Source of the DNA: Henckelia pumila
Lineage: Eukaryota; Streptophyta; Magnoliopsida; Lamiales; Gesneriaceae
NCBI RefSeq assembly: GCF_033568475.1
Contig: NW_027331833.1
Span: 496,001 to 560,000, forward strand
Length of the DNA stretch: 64,000 nucleotides
Reading direction: 5' to 3'
In this document: positions 46,298 to 58,652 of the stretch, one piece after another
Position numbering within the stretch: position 1 is the stretch's first letter
How the letters are laid out: every line of letters starts with the position of its first letter
Translations under genes and position numbers: made by a program
Notes under the pieces: model-generated
Seen by the model: the letters and a program-made list of their open reading frames with translations, nothing else
The model's database searches: none
What the model was told of the DNA's origin: nothing

Positions 46298-48207
46298 TAG
46301 ATAAAGATGAAAATATAATTTTTATTAGGATATTTAAGATACATATGTTTAAAATAGGTTTTTATGATTTTTTATTAAATAAAATTAAAATGTTTTTGCA
46401 TTTGAAAGAGTATTTTTGGGTTATCAGAAAATACATCAAGACACCAAAGTTAGTTTAAATCCCTCAAATTTAATAATATCAGTATGAAATATGAATTAAT
46501 TATTTTCGAGTGCAATAATTGTCTCTGTTGGGTAGACAATCGAACCATAGCGTTTAGGCTACTGCTCGATTTAAAATATTTGAGTTGCACAATTATCATC
46601 AACTATAACTTTTGATAAAGCGCGAGCGCTCATTCCTACAATTGATATCAGAGTCAAGGTCATGAGTTCGATTCTCATTGATTGCAAGGAGTACAATATT
46701 TGTCTCTACTGTGTTTGATTCTCATTGATTGCAAGGAGTACAATAATTGTTTCTACTGTGTAGAGCGATCGAACTATTTGAATTGCATTATAAATTGAAA
46801 TTTTATTTATTGCAGATTTTAGATCAAATAAAATATTCACAACCAAAAAACTAGTTTTTTTCTTTTTTTACGACTTGCAAAATTCTATAACATGCATAAG
46901 TATTTTATTTATGATAATTTACTTATAATTATTCTAGTTCATAATATGCACATAATATATCAAGTGTCTATTGTTACTTTTTCCAAATCACGATATCTTA
47001 TGCACTATATCACCATGACATTCGAAACTTAAAATTAATCATCCAAACTAGACCAAATCTAACCAGACCCGGCCAAATCCATGGTTTGGTGTGGTTTGAT
47101 TAGTAATGACTCAATATGCACTAAAATATATATGGTTTGGTTCCATTTTCGTCCAAAACCAAATCAAACCGTAGTTGAATACCCCTAGTTCATGATATGT
47201 TAGATCCAACTATGTTTAGAGCCGCTTTATTTCCCATTGGCATGGCAATTGCTGTTAAGTATTAAGCATTCATTTTTAAGGGTTTATTAAAGATATCAGA
47301 TATCAAAACAGATTGATGGGTGGGTTGGACTGTAACCTATCACCTGACTCCTGCCAATTTGACGAGTTGAGAAATTGTTAACCTAGCATGTCTATTTAGC
47401 AAGCCGAGACGGGTTAACTTGCTAGTTTTTAGTTATATTAAGTGGGTCAAAATGGGCTACAACACACCTTTTGGCCTGCGGGATGGGGCGGACAGCTATT
47501 TGGGTGGGTTAAGAAATCGCAAACGTAACTCATCTATTTGACTTCTCGGGACGGAATAACTTATAAGTTCAACCTATTTTGGCAGATTTGGAGCTTTGAG
47601 ATTTATCAAAAATCATACTTGATGATGAATTTTGTTGTAGACTTGTACTGGTGGGCTTGTGATTGCCACACGCCAACACAAAGTCATTGTTCAACGGAAC
47701 AATATTTTATATGATCATGGTTGAAATTTACGAAATGAATATGGTTGAAATTTCTCGATGTCGAAATCCCAACATAAGCTGTTCAGAAAATAAAAATTAA
47801 ATTTTAGAAAAATAGGAATATTGACCAAGTAATAAGTATACTAATAATTTTTCAGCATGATGTTGATGTGATACTTATATTTTAATATGTTTTTTATAGT
47901 AAAAAATGGAAACAATTTTTTGATGTACAAAATACACAAAAGGTTAACAAAATTTATTGTTCACTCAAATGTCATTTATTAGATGTACATATAAAAAACG
48001 CAAAATATGCAGTTAAATAAACTGGAAAAATTCATTTAGACCTTGGGAATTTATTTCTTGAAAATTCGAAAATGATTTTACCCCCAAGATTTAATGACTG
48101 CAACAGGTACAATTTAACTTAAATGGGCCTTATCTAAAGCCTTGGACCCCTAAAGATTGGTTAGGCGGGCATCCAGTTAAACGATACCCTTATTTCATCT
48201 CGTACAA

Positions 48208-48246
<39 letters not shown>
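46298..48246. other. AT-rich region, no gene
   Basis: No supported gene. A 44-bp unit centred on GATTCTCATTGATTGCAAGG is tandemly repeated twice (about 46671-46757). It is preceded by ATGAGTTCGATTCTC, which resembles a tRNA-type B box, so a SINE remnant is possible. At 47050-47190 and 47330-47560 are sequences of the kind seen in degraded MITEs (AACCAAATCAAACC; GGGTGGGTT). An (AT)n tract ends the region. Confidence 0.4.
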
Positions 48247-48255
<9 letters not shown>

Positions 48256-48393
48256 ATTATGCTGCCCAATAACTATGCCCAACTCCATGCTCACTATGTA
48301 CAAGTCAACTCACCTATTGTATTGGTCAACTTATTTATTGTAATGGTGGGCATAAAGTTGGGCATAGTTGTTGGGCAGCATAACAAAACTATA
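48247..48393. mobile_element. MITE inside a (TA)n tract
   Basis: Inverted arms 48257-48284 and 48356-48383 differ at one of 28 positions; the similarity runs on toward TATA on both sides. (TA)n tracts flank it directly, so the target was probably TA-rich and the target duplication cannot be resolved. No coding sequence. Confidence 0.75.
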
Positions 48394-48419
48394 TATATAT
48401 ATATATATATATAAGAATG

Positions 48420-48575
48420 TTCAGCTGTCCAACCATGTTTTTCCACTTGGTCCGCGACCACTAAAACCCGGTAACGGGTTTTAGTGGTTTTTTTTTTTTT
48501 TTTTGCATCACTAAAACCCACTACCGGATTTTAATGGTCGCAAATCAAGTGGAGAAACAAGGTTGAGCAGCTGAA
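48420..48575. mobile_element. MITE with long inverted repeats
   Basis: Arms of about 59 bp (48420-48478 and 48517-48575) start TTCAGCTG, with about ten mismatches. A smaller hairpin (CCACTAAAACCCGG, 48458-48487) and a T run of 16 lie within. No clear target duplication. Superfamily uncertain. Confidence 0.75.
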
Positions 48576-49627
48576 AATTCCTCTAATATTTAATATCATA
48601 ACCAACATCACTCAATCGTGCAAACAGAAAAACTGTGTTTAAATTTTTTTAAAATTAAATTTAGTTAATAAAACATTAAAATTAACAAAAAAATATAAAG
48701 TAAAATATTGTTAGAAAAGAATTTAATAAAATTAATATTTTAAACTAGTGATACTTAATAATAAAGTACATGCATGTATGCTAAATGGGACTAAAGGTTT
48801 TATAAATATTATCAGCTTGTATTCACAAAACTATTATGAGACGTGTCACAGATTAATTTTGTGAGGTAATCTATTACCCGCCATCCACAAAAAATATTTT
48901 TTTTGTGGCAATTTTTATTTCTGATATAGACGAGATAATCCATCTTACGAATATAGATCAGTGAGAACGTCTCACAAGAAATTTAATCACTTGTTTTAGC
49001 TGTTTGCGATGCCAAGATGTAGATTCTGAGGACCTAAGATTTATTTTCGAATCAGACTTGTAAATTTTATTGAGAACTTGGATAGTTTATTACAAGTTTA
49101 CTCATCCAAAGAGAAAAATCACTAGGCACCCAAGAAAAAAGTGTTGGTAAAAAATAATTAGCAAAAGAGGCGAGTGTGCATGTGAGCTACTTTGTTTGTT
49201 TCACTGTGTGCATGAATAAGCTCCACTACTCCACCATACATTTCCAACAAGGATTTGATTTCACCGATGACAGATCGATGTATGTCCCTGAGTAACCCAA
49301 ATTGGAAGAGATGATGACTGTTTGCATTGTCACAAAAGAGTCCGAGACAACTTGGTTAATATGTACGTGGTGTTGTATTATGCCGGTAAAAGATTTAATT
49401 GATCCATATGGATGTACTTAGATTATTCCCGTAAAAGAATGAATAAGTTTAATTATTTGGAATTTATAAAGGAATATTTTGATTTTACTATTAAGTATTA
49501 ACACAAAAAACATCATTCATACTCACGCAAAATACTAATTATAACGGGATATTAAAAGGACTTTGGCAATCAAAATTTTGTCTTGCGCGACAACCTCAAT
49601 AATTCAGATTGTCATATTACTAGCTAG

Positions 49628-49670
<43 letters not shown>
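48576..49670. other. AT-rich region, no gene
   Basis: No supported coding sequence. The interval 48830-48990 has a GAGACGTGTCACAG / GAACGTCTCAC pair, a short imperfect inverted repeat that may be a MITE relic. A (TA)n tract closes it at 49631-49670. Confidence 0.4.
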
Positions 49671-49674
<4 letters not shown>

Positions 49675-49872
49675 TCTTTCAAGTGCCCACCTACCATGTG
49701 GCATGGTAGGTGGGCACTTGAAAGAAACTCTATATATATATACCCACCACCATGTCCACCAATGATGTGGCACTATTCTATTGGACCTACAGTTTATCAC
49801 ATCCAATAGAATAGTGTCACATCATTGGTGGGCATGGTGGTGGGCATAGTAGGTGGGCACTTGAAAGAAACT
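49671..49872. mobile_element. Compound MITE: perfect 28-bp snapback fused to a second MITE
   Basis: Arms 49671-49698 and 49702-49729 are perfectly complementary with a 3-nt loop. After a short TATA stretch, a second hairpin follows (about 49741-49785 with 49802-49846, few mismatches). It ends with a third copy of the outer arm (49849-49872, GGCACTTGAAAGAAACT). It seems that one MITE lost most of its left arm or gained a snapback copy. (TA)n flanks both ends. Confidence 0.8.
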
Positions 49873-50934
49873 CTATATATATATATATTTATATACGGGG
49901 TAGAGAAGCAACTGGAAAAAGCATGCACGAACGATACTTGTAGTTCTCGAAAATGGCAGTACTGCTGAGTCGCTTTCGACTGTAAAAAGGGTCGTCGATG
50001 GATGGATGTGTGTGGTAGAATATTAATTGTAGGGTAGGGTTGGATGGGGGCATATATATATATATGTTTCGATCAAGAAATGGTGTTAGAAATTTATCAA
50101 AAGGGACCATTTTACATATTCTCCATCAACTCCTCAACCATGCTCACTGATAGCAAAATGCCAAGTTCCGAATTTAATTTGCAGCCCCACTCTTAGTTTA
50201 GTCTCTTCTACCTACTTGTGTTTGTACAAACAAATTATTGGAAATTTCAAGCCATCTAATTAATTTTTTATATATATGGAGGATTATATAATGATCCATG
50301 ATGTGAAAAATGTGCGTTCTGCTTTGATTTCGATGTGGGCGATTAGACTGCCTAACCAGATATCAAGCCACGTTTCAAATATATATATAGGTATGAATTT
50401 CGAAAAAGAACTTAATCAGATTGTTTAAGATTATAAATATTAAACCCATAAACATTAATCGAATTTCACAGTTTATATTATGCATTTGTGAAATGTCACC
50501 AAGTACATAATAATCAAATTTAAAACTGAAAATAGAAATTTCTGAGATGTATAGATATTGCTGTGTTTTCTTTTGTTAAAATTTAATTAAAAACCTCGTT
50601 TCAAAGACATATTCAATTGAATTTATCGAATATATATATACACGCAGTACCATCCAAATGATATCTTGTCTAGCTATCTCAGAATTTAGATATAATTAAA
50701 GACTCATCATGAGATAACTTCTGTCCATTTTATTTTCATTTTTGATTTTTTTTTGTCAGAGCCTACCGTATTTTTCAGTCATAAAAGAATCGAAAATATA
50801 AGTAAATACAAATTAAATAATTAAAAATAAAAACAATATACAAGTTACAGGACTACAAATAAAAATTCACCGTAACACGACCAAAAATGAAAAGAAAACA
50901 TGTAACTTACGGTAATGAAAATACAAAGTAACCA
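49873..50934. other. AT-rich region, no gene
   Basis: No supported gene, domain or clear repeat. Short (TA)n tracts are present near 49875, 50052 and 50630. Confidence 0.4.
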
Positions 50935-50937
50935 TTA

Positions 50938-51336
50938 CAGTGTGTTTGGATCCCTAAAAAATAGAATTTGGATTTGGATTTAGATTTGGAATTGGATTTG
51001 GATTTTAAATAAATGAAATTGGAATTCCATTTTGGTGTTTGATAGAAAGTTAAAATATATTTTGAAATTTGATAGTATAAATTTATATAAATGATATTTT
51101 GTAAAATCTTAAAATTTATAACTTACATATATACATTTATTATTAAAAATAAATTAATTATTTTTATGAACCCAAATCCCATGAAATCCCATGAAATCCG
51201 ACCAGTTTTATAAGAATTTCACTTAGTTAAATGAAATCCCATCAAATACCAATTTCGTTTTGCCAAACACTCAAACGGTATTTTCAATTCCAAATCCCAC
51301 CAAATCCCATGTAAATCCGTAATTCCAAGCACAGTG
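50938..51336. mobile_element. Tourist-like MITE (PIF/Harbinger type)
   Basis: 399 bp. The termini CAGTGTGTTTGGA and TCCAAGCACAGTG are inverted with two mismatches, and TTA flanks both sides (50935-50937 and 51337-51339), as expected for PIF/Harbinger elements. Subterminal GGATTTGGATTT and AAATCCCA runs pair in inverted orientation. No transposase. Confidence 0.82.
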
Positions 51337-51548
51337 TTAATATAACAAAAAATAGAAAAATTACAAATAACAAAACTAAAAATGTTATTATCCTGCTTTG
51401 GATCATGCTTATATGACATTAAAAATGAAGAGTAATGGTCTACGAGGATGCCAAGTCATGTTTATGAAAGTTGTAAAATTCGTCATGTAAGTTGGTATAT
51501 TTTTGAGTTCGTTCTATATATAACTTATCGGAAAAACTGTAATTTTCG

Positions 51549-51831
51549 TCTTTTATATTTGTCACTTTGCGATTTCGGTCCTCTAAGTTTTCATATTTCA
51601 GTTTTAGTCCTGTATGTTTTGATTTTTGGTAATTTTAGTCTTTTTTATTCGAAAATACTGACGTGGCACTTGACACGTCATCTTTACATCAGCATTGTAT
51701 TGGTGCCACATCAGCGCCACATCAGAAAAAGGACTAAAATTACCAAAAAATAAATATAGCGGACTAAATTTGAAATCTGAAAATATAAAGGACCAAAATC
51801 GCAAAGTGACAAACATACAGGACTAAAAAAA
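51549..51831. mobile_element. MITE with about 100-bp inverted repeats
   Basis: The left arm (51549-51647) and right arm (51724-51831) pair over most of their length, including GTCACTTTGCGAT and GGTAATTTTAGTC. The centre is rich in TGACGTGGCAC / GTGCCACATCAG. The long TIR and GGACTAAA motifs suggest a Mutator-type MITE. The target duplication was not resolved. Confidence 0.75.
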
Positions 51832-52318
51832 AATTCCTAACTTATCAAAGTTTGGTTTTCATGAATTAATTTTTTTTTTTTCGGTTTGGCGCATGCATGA
51901 GGGTCAACCTTTGAAAATTATAGGACAAAATTACAAAACATGCAACATATAGGTTTAATCTTACAATTTTAAAGGACACTTATGTCTATGTGGACTATTA
52001 ATTTTCCTCCCTTATTTGTTTATTTATTTTATGATGTGAAAGCTCACAGTCGCTACCTTTCGATATAGTGGGTAAACCACCGGACTAACATAATAGATCA
52101 TTTTTCTCCATTACTAATACCACGTAAGCATGCATCAGCTTTGGAAAAAAAATAATAATAATACTAAAACGAAAAAATATCCAAATTCGTATACTAAAAC
52201 CAGACTTTGACTAGTTACAGGATGAAAAACCAAAATTGGATAATTGCGAAACTAATTTCACAAATTTTAAAGTGTCTACTTGGTCAGTAGAGGGAAAATT
52301 TGTAATTTTTTAGTTATG
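51832..52318. other. AT-rich region, no gene
   Basis: Nothing supported. A few short homopolymers. Confidence 0.4.
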
Positions 52319-52323
52319 ATATT

Positions 52324-53883
52324 TGATAAGTGCAATTTTTGTACTTATATTTTATACGATTAAACTTGACTTTTTGTTATGTATCAAGCGATATTATGCG
52401 TGGCTGTGTTTGTTTGTGTCGTTTGCAGGAATTTAGGTAAAAATAAATTTTTGGCATGTAAAAAAAGTTAAATAGATGAAATGAGGATAAGAAGTTAAAA
52501 TCGAAGCGAAAAGAAGTGCGAATATCAAATTCGGAGCACCGAGAAGAGGCGCAAGAAGGAATTACAAAGTAGCAACTGTCCAGAAATTATTGGAGATTCT
52601 AAAGTTATCCGAATCCGATCTCCACCATTCAGAATGAATTTTAGGATGTTTTAAAGTTGTTGTCCAAATTTCAGCTCGATCCAACGACTAGAACTCTAGA
52701 TATGATTTTTGTAAGAATTCTGCGTGTTGGACAAGAAGACTAGCGCCCCAGCGCTGCAAAATAGGCGCAGCGCCTGACTATCGTCGATCAGCGCCCCAGA
52801 GTTGAAAAATAAATGCTCCAACGCCCGCCTATACAAACTTGCACAAATTTTATTCGATACTTAGGCGCCCCAGCGCCTATTTTATAGAGCTCTAGCGTCA
52901 ACGTGTTTTATTATTTTTGGAAGCTTTTCTGGTCGGTTTTAAATTGGATTGCTTGGCTGATTTAGAAGGGATCGGAATCAAGGCTTTGCATCAATTGAGG
53001 ACGGCTAAAGACGGCTAGAGACCAAGGAGAAGGGAGAAAAAGCATTCTTGGCATGAAGACGAACGAAGCGACTTCCGGAGACGGAGAATCATCATCTACC
53101 TTTGTTTTTATTTCGTTCTTTCTCCTAATTTTTGAATGATGTTCAAGAACATGCTTTGTTTGATTTTTGTTTTCGTTATTAACTAATTTCTTTGTCTAGA
53201 GGAATGACGTAACTTGACTTGAAACCATGTTTTTGATATTTTGATTGATATATTAGAATTTTTCATCCAGTTTATTTGTGTTTTTCTGAATTGATTGCGT
53301 TCAATTAACTGATCACTAGTTAAATTGTTATATTTATTTGAAATCTAGCACTCGAGATATGCGATTTTGAATAGGACCGTAAAAAAATACATCGTTGGTG
53401 TTTATAGAGTTCGAGAGTCCTATAACTCCATTGAAGTCATTGTAAGAATTATTGTGTTGTTTACCAAATTTGATATCTAAACTTTGATATAAATATTGAG
53501 TTTGATATTAGATACGAATTTCTATTTGTCACTTGAGAAAGGGAGTAGAAAATATTCATAATTCTTGTTTAGTAAACTAGAAGAATTTATGACATAAATT
53601 TATTTAGGAATTAAACTGGTGGATATTCAAGTGAAATCGAATCTCTAGAATTCATCTCTTATTGAATTTTCGTCTTGTGAACTCATTATTAATTAATTTT
53701 ATTTATTGTAAATTTTAGTTATTTAAAATCAAACCATCATCATAGTTCTACATAGATTAAGATTTTATTAGTTGTAAATATTTAATATAATATTATTTTA
53801 TTCATTCTCTGTGAGATCGACTTAGACTTAATTCCTATATTATAACTTGATACCGTATGCTTGCAAGCGAAAAATACGCAACA
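52324..53883 (+). mobile_element. Solo LTR, related to the Athila/Tat-like element
   Basis: 1560 bp, starting TGATAAGTGCAATTTTTG and ending GCAAGCGAAAAATACGCAACA. A perfect 5-bp duplication ATATT lies at both ends (52319-52323 and 53884-53888). The ends match those of the LTRs at 4011 and 12691 in form (TGATAAGTGCA; TATGCTTGCAAGCG compared with TACGCTTGCGAG). A GC-rich patch (52740-52905) has repeated GCGCCCCAGCGC-like motifs. Confidence 0.92.
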
Positions 53884-53888
53884 ATATT

Positions 53889-54436
53889 AGTTGATATTTT
53901 TTGGATTAGCCCAATATGTTATCAAAATTAACTTGGTTTTCAACCAATTATAACTTCATTTGTTTGGGTCTTTTCTTGGCTTAATATCTTTAAATATGGA
54001 TAATCTGGCACTGATTCTGGCACTCATGCTCTCATACTAGCACATATATCAATAATAAAGGTTATATTACACATTAAAATTCAATTAAGTGAAAAGAAAT
54101 GAGATCAAAATAAAGCAAAACTATCCTCAATACTTCAAAATGAGAGGGAAATTAATGTTTATATCTCCATGTATTTTTTTCTAGGTAGATTTTAATGTGT
54201 ATATATAATATATTTTTTATTCTTGTCACACGCTTGAGTACCTATGTAGAAGAGTATCAGTGTCAAAATTTTCGGTTTAAATTGTTTAATATTGAACACA
54301 ACTACACATCAACATTCAAAATAATAATAATAAAAATGCTGACATTGCCAAAATCGATAATGAATGAGCGCGTTGAAGAAACACGAATAGAATTACCCAA
54401 TTCACGATCTAGAATCGGCAGTAATCGTGTTTGCTC
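53889..54436. other. AT-rich region, no gene
   Basis: Nothing supported beyond short random frames. Confidence 0.4.
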
Positions 54437-54800
54437 TTAAAATTTGGCTTTATTATCTCTACTGGGAGAGATTTGAGATTTTTACTGATCACAAGAGTTT
54501 GAAGTATATCTTCTCTTGAAACTAGTGTGGTTTCCAGTACCATCCAGGAATGTTGTTCGTTCGGATTTCATTTCCGACACAAAAAAGAGATGGAAAATAT
54601 TTGGGTATCTAGCATCCTATCCATGCCAGATTTGTATTCTAAGATCAGAGAGGCTCAGTTTTTTGACCCGGAAGTGCAGAAGTTAGCTAGACTAGCTAAC
54701 AGAGACAACACATTTGGATTCACGTTTCAGACACACGAACATTGTGTTTGTCAATAAGGATTGTAGTACCGGGGGATACTGATCTGAAAAATGAAATTCT
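54437..54800 (+). pseudogene. Ty3/gypsy RNase H/integrase fragment
   Basis: The RNase H end is readable ([15 protein letters not shown], about 54470-54515), followed by a broken YHPG region. A piece resembling the stretch before integrase (DLYSKIREAQFFDPEVQKL, about 54630-54690) comes next. Stops and frameshifts are present, no LTRs are near, and the fragment is about 360 bp. It is a relic. Confidence 0.75.
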
Positions 54801-55430
54801 AGCCCAGGCTCACCGGAGCTAGCAAGCTAAGTGTTCACCTAATTAAGCACGAAAATGTATAAGGATCGTAGATCTCTATTTTGGTGAAAAAACATAAAAC
54901 ATGATGTTTATCACTATGTATCTAGATGCTTGGTATGTTAGCAGGTTAAAGCTGAACACCGGAGAAACCTAATTTTGACATACTCGATGACAATCACAAT
55001 GTTCTCATACGATATATGAATATGCATGGTTGTTACCAAACGATATGATTAAAAGTTTCTCGAGCCAATAATATAGTATAAATAAACAAACAAATTAAAA
55101 AGGTAAAATCACAATTGATTAACCTCATAAAATGCAACTCTGTACTCTTATTAAAGGACACTAAACACTGTACAAACATTGGGGTTTCTTCACATGGAAA
55201 CTAATGAAACATACGCAAAATTGTTAGATACATACAACTTTACACAGATTCTTGGAGAAACGAAGCCGATAAACTTCTCTCCAATTAAGCAGCACCATTA
55301 TATATATGCCATTAATTAATTGTAGGTACCCAAGATTAATGAACAGGTAATGAAAAAAACAATTAATTACACATGCATATTTTGATCATATATTTTGGTT
55401 ATATAATTCCAGCTATTTAATTAATAATAA
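54801..55430. other. 3' flank of the CONSTANS-like gene
   Basis: No gene. On minus this is the 3' untranslated and intergenic sequence of the gene ending at 55431. A polyadenylation site could not be fixed. Confidence 0.45.
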
Positions 55431-57103
55431 TTACTTAGCTAAGGGAACTAAAAGAGGTACTGGTACTGCTGATGCGGGATTCACGAAATTGGCTCTCTTT
55501 ACGAATCTGCCTTTCATACGGGGCCTTTTCTCTGCGTTCAGCTTCCGTACCTCGTACCTTATCTTCTTCGAAAACAACCTCGTACGCCGCTTCTCCCTGT
55601 ACCTCGACACCCTCGCTTCTCTTCCTCCGTCCAACATCGCCGCCGCGTGCCCACTCGTCATCCCCATTTCTCCGTATGCATGCATTACTCCGGATGTTCC
55701 CTGCAATATATACCAAGATAAAAATGTCAATTAATGAGTACTTAAATCAATGTTAAATATATACCATGTTTTTTATTATTCTTTTAGATTATGTATGCTC
55801 GTTTGTAATCAAAATTTCGAAATCCGCCTCTAATTAAATTTAACAAGATATCCAACCATTGTTTAAAGTGAATTAATGTAGTAGGTGTGAAGCCATTTCG
55901 AAACAAAATATAATGGTCATCAAGAGAGCTTCTTGTAAATATATATATTCTCCTATATGTGAATTATGCATATGTTAGATGACAATGATCAAAGGGAAAT
56001 CAGTGATAAAAGCATGCAAAAAGCCTTACCATGCAATCGGGCCAACAGTCTCCGAGATCTATTTCCGGCCTTTCTCCGGTCATCCACGGCGACTTTTCAC
56101 CGTCCCACGCCGTCATCACGCCGTCGTAATCAAGCCTCAAGAAATTCACCTTCTTCAAATCATCACCAACAACATGACTACTGTTCATCAAAGTCTGCTC
56201 TCCACTTTGGACTGCTTTAGTTTCCACTTCTTCACACGTGATTGGAGAATCATAATCGAAATTCAACTCAAAAGTTTCTCTTCCCAAATCAATTTCTACA
56301 CCAAGTACTTGATCATCATGATGATTATAATCCTCACCTGCAATATATTCTTCCTCAACTTTAACTCTTTCAATCTCCAAAGAATCACAATTTACTTTCT
56401 CCTTTTGATCATCACATGAATCCATTAGCCCTAGTCCCTCCATATCAAACAGTTCATCTTCCAGGCCTTTACCCAACAAACTCTCGACATCCGCAGCGAA
56501 CTCGGCAAGATCAGCTTCAGATGGAAGAAACCCGTGTAATCTCTTCATTTCCGGGCTCAGATCATTGGATAAACCTTTGAACTGATCACTCCCAAAGACC
56601 TGCGTGACACTTTCTGCATGGATATTATTGTTATTCACAACTTCACCGGAGTTGCATAATTCTGCGACGAAGGGATCGAAAATCGGAACCCTATACAGAA
56701 GCTGCTCTTCGTTTTCATCGTGCGAGTGGTCTTCGCCGGAGATTTCAGGCACCAGATGAAGCGGGTTTTGGATTGTGGCGATGGATTCGTCGGAAAAACT
56801 GAACTTGGAGTGTTTCTTGTGCCTCGGTGTCCGAGCTTTTCGAGTGAAGCCTTGATGCCAAGATGGCACAGAAGATGTTTGAAGCTTTGCATCGAGAGAT
56901 TTTATGGATGCGATTTTGAGGCAAACCCTCTCGTGCCTTCGGGCTAAGGTGTTGGCAGAATGAACCGAAGAATCGCAAGATTGGCACAAGAAGGCATCAT
57001 CGGCTGCGCAATACCATCGAGCCCTCTTCTTGATACAACTATCGCAAGCTCTAGCTGATTTTGCGCCAACGGCGTTGGATAAACTTTTACCTGAACTCAT
57101 CAT
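55431..57103 (-). CDS. COL16: CONSTANS-like B-box/CCT transcription factor, group II (COL6/COL16 type)
   Basis: Two exons on minus, join(55431..55700,56030..57103), give 447 residues. The 329-bp intron (55701-56029) has GTAAGG...TTGCAG borders and phase 0. One B-box sits at residues 20-57 with Cys20, Cys23, Cys32, Asp35, Cys40, Cys43, His48 and His57. There is no second B-box. The middle is acidic and low-complexity, typical of a transactivation region. The CCT domain (residues 385-428, [20 protein letters not shown] onward) acts in DNA/NF-Y binding and nuclear import. One B-box plus CCT and a single intron match group II CONSTANS-like proteins (COL6, COL7, COL8, COL16; BBX14-17). Known members act in light-dependent development and pigment or flowering control. 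The exact orthologue is uncertain. The frame is intact. Confidence 0.95.
55701..56029 (-). other. Intron of the CONSTANS-like gene
   Basis: The donor is ATG|GTAAGG and the acceptor TTGCAG|GGAACA, phase 0, AT-rich. Reading through would add nine residues and a stop, so exon 1 alone would lose the CCT domain. Confidence 0.93.
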
Positions 57104-57540
57104 GATAAGAGTTCAAATGTTGGGAAATTTTTTTTTTTTTTTTCTCTTATGAAAAAGTGCAAGTCGAATCAAGAAAAGGCGCAAGAAAACTATGTGGGCT
57201 TTTCTTGATTTATTTATGTATGAGAAAATTTCGTGCAATTATTTGGAGTGGGGCTGAGGGGGGAAAAGGGTCCCATGGCATGCACTTTTGCAGCATATTT
57301 ATGAGCCTGAGCCTCTTCTTGGGGTGCACTTTTGAAGGTTTAAGCAGGAAATGGGGGCTTGCACTTTTGGGTCTTACAAGAGGGCCTTATCTTTTCTTTG
57401 ATTGGTGGAGACGGAAAATTGATCCTAATGTGTGGTTTTTGATTGGTCGACTGTCTGATTATGGGATTTCTGGTGGGACCCTTTGGCTGGATGAGAATAA
57501 GTCTTTGATCCAATCTCAAATACAGTGTCAACTTCTTTGA
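57104..57540 (-). promoter_or_regulatory. 5' region of the CONSTANS-like gene
   Basis: On minus, a T/A run (57130-57144) lies just upstream of the ATG. A TATA-like CATAAATAAATC lies at about 57219-57208, some 105 bp before it. CCAAT-type pentamers occur near 57397 and 57443. The assignment rests on position; no transcript data. Confidence 0.4.
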
Positions 57541-58548
57541 TTTATATATTAGAAGGTGACCCTTTTTGTAGGATTGTATCTGTATGATGGGGCTGTTTGG
57601 AGTAAACAAACTGGGATTCTGGTCCCCTCTCCCGGAATGACAATAGCAGCAGTAACTAATTATGATCAAAATGGTTTAAGTTTTTGGGGAAAATTTGATA
57701 ATTTAGTACATTAGGAAGTGTTTGGTACTAGGGATTAGACTGGTTTGTGTGTGATTTTTGATTTAATATATTGTTTGGTTGAATTTTTATTAAAACAAGT
57801 TAATCCAATCTAGAAAGGATAAAGTTGTATTATAGTATGTTAGCTAAACCTTCCACGACCACTACTTATAGTATGTTAACAAAATTTCAAAATTTTGCTA
57901 AAAAAAAGTTGAAAAGTGCTTGTTAGAAGCTCTCTCAAACGCTACTTAAATTGAGTTGTTTGGCAAGTATTGAAAATAGAGATTAGTTCATTCGATTTAT
58001 ACGTCTTTTATTCCGCACAAGTTTTATGCACAAAATTTCCCGAGCATTAATTAACTTCAAATAGTGATAACCATTAATATGTCTTTTTTAAATACACGTA
58101 CTAGAATAGATAAATGAAATATAGTTTCAAAATATTTTTTTTAAATAATCATCTAATTTGGGAGGCAATTTCTCTACCGATCTTACTACCCACCTTTGCA
58201 CACGCAGAGATTCACTTTTAGCTCCACTGGCTCCATCTTTCAAAGTTAAAACACAGGAAAATAATTGTTTGGGTTCAAATTTTAGGATTTTGATTCATTG
58301 AAATTTCAGATTTTGGTTTTGATACACTAATTTTCAAATTTTGCTAATTTGGTCCAATTTTTACATGGTCTTGTACAAAGCAGCAATTTTCAATGTCACC
58401 TCAGCGTTTTTGGTTATCATGTCAGCATTTTTAATGCTAAATCATATTGTATAATGTCGTGTCAATACTCTAGTGAAATATGATTGAAAGCCAAAAAAAT
58501 AAATTAAAAATTAATATACCAAAACTAAAAATTCAATGGACCAAAAAT
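57541..58548. other. Intergenic region, no gene
   Basis: No supported gene. A stretch at about 58260-58540 contains GGTTTTGATACAC and GGACCAAAAATG motifs typical of MITE/MULE relics. No intact ends were found. Confidence 0.4.
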
Positions 58549-58652
58549 GTTACTTTCGCTTTGAAAAATTTAATTTTCAGACTATATAAATTCAACTTCG
58601 ACTTTTGTTTTTTTAACTGTCTGAAAATTAAATTTTTCGAAGCCAAAGTAAC
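58549..58652. repeat. Fold-back repeat with 34-bp arms
   Basis: Arms 58549-58582 and 58619-58652 differ at two of 34 positions, with a 36-nt loop. It begins GTTACTTT and is probably a MITE or the core of one. Confidence 0.85.

Noticed and set aside
46660..46760. SINE
   Set aside because: Only a B-box-like word and a two-copy repeat; no A box, poly-A/T tail or target duplication found.
56000..56029. Read-through end of CONSTANS-like exon 1 (367 residues)
   Set aside because: It reads into the intron; a clean GTAAGG donor and TTGCAG acceptor join exon 1 to the CCT exon in phase.
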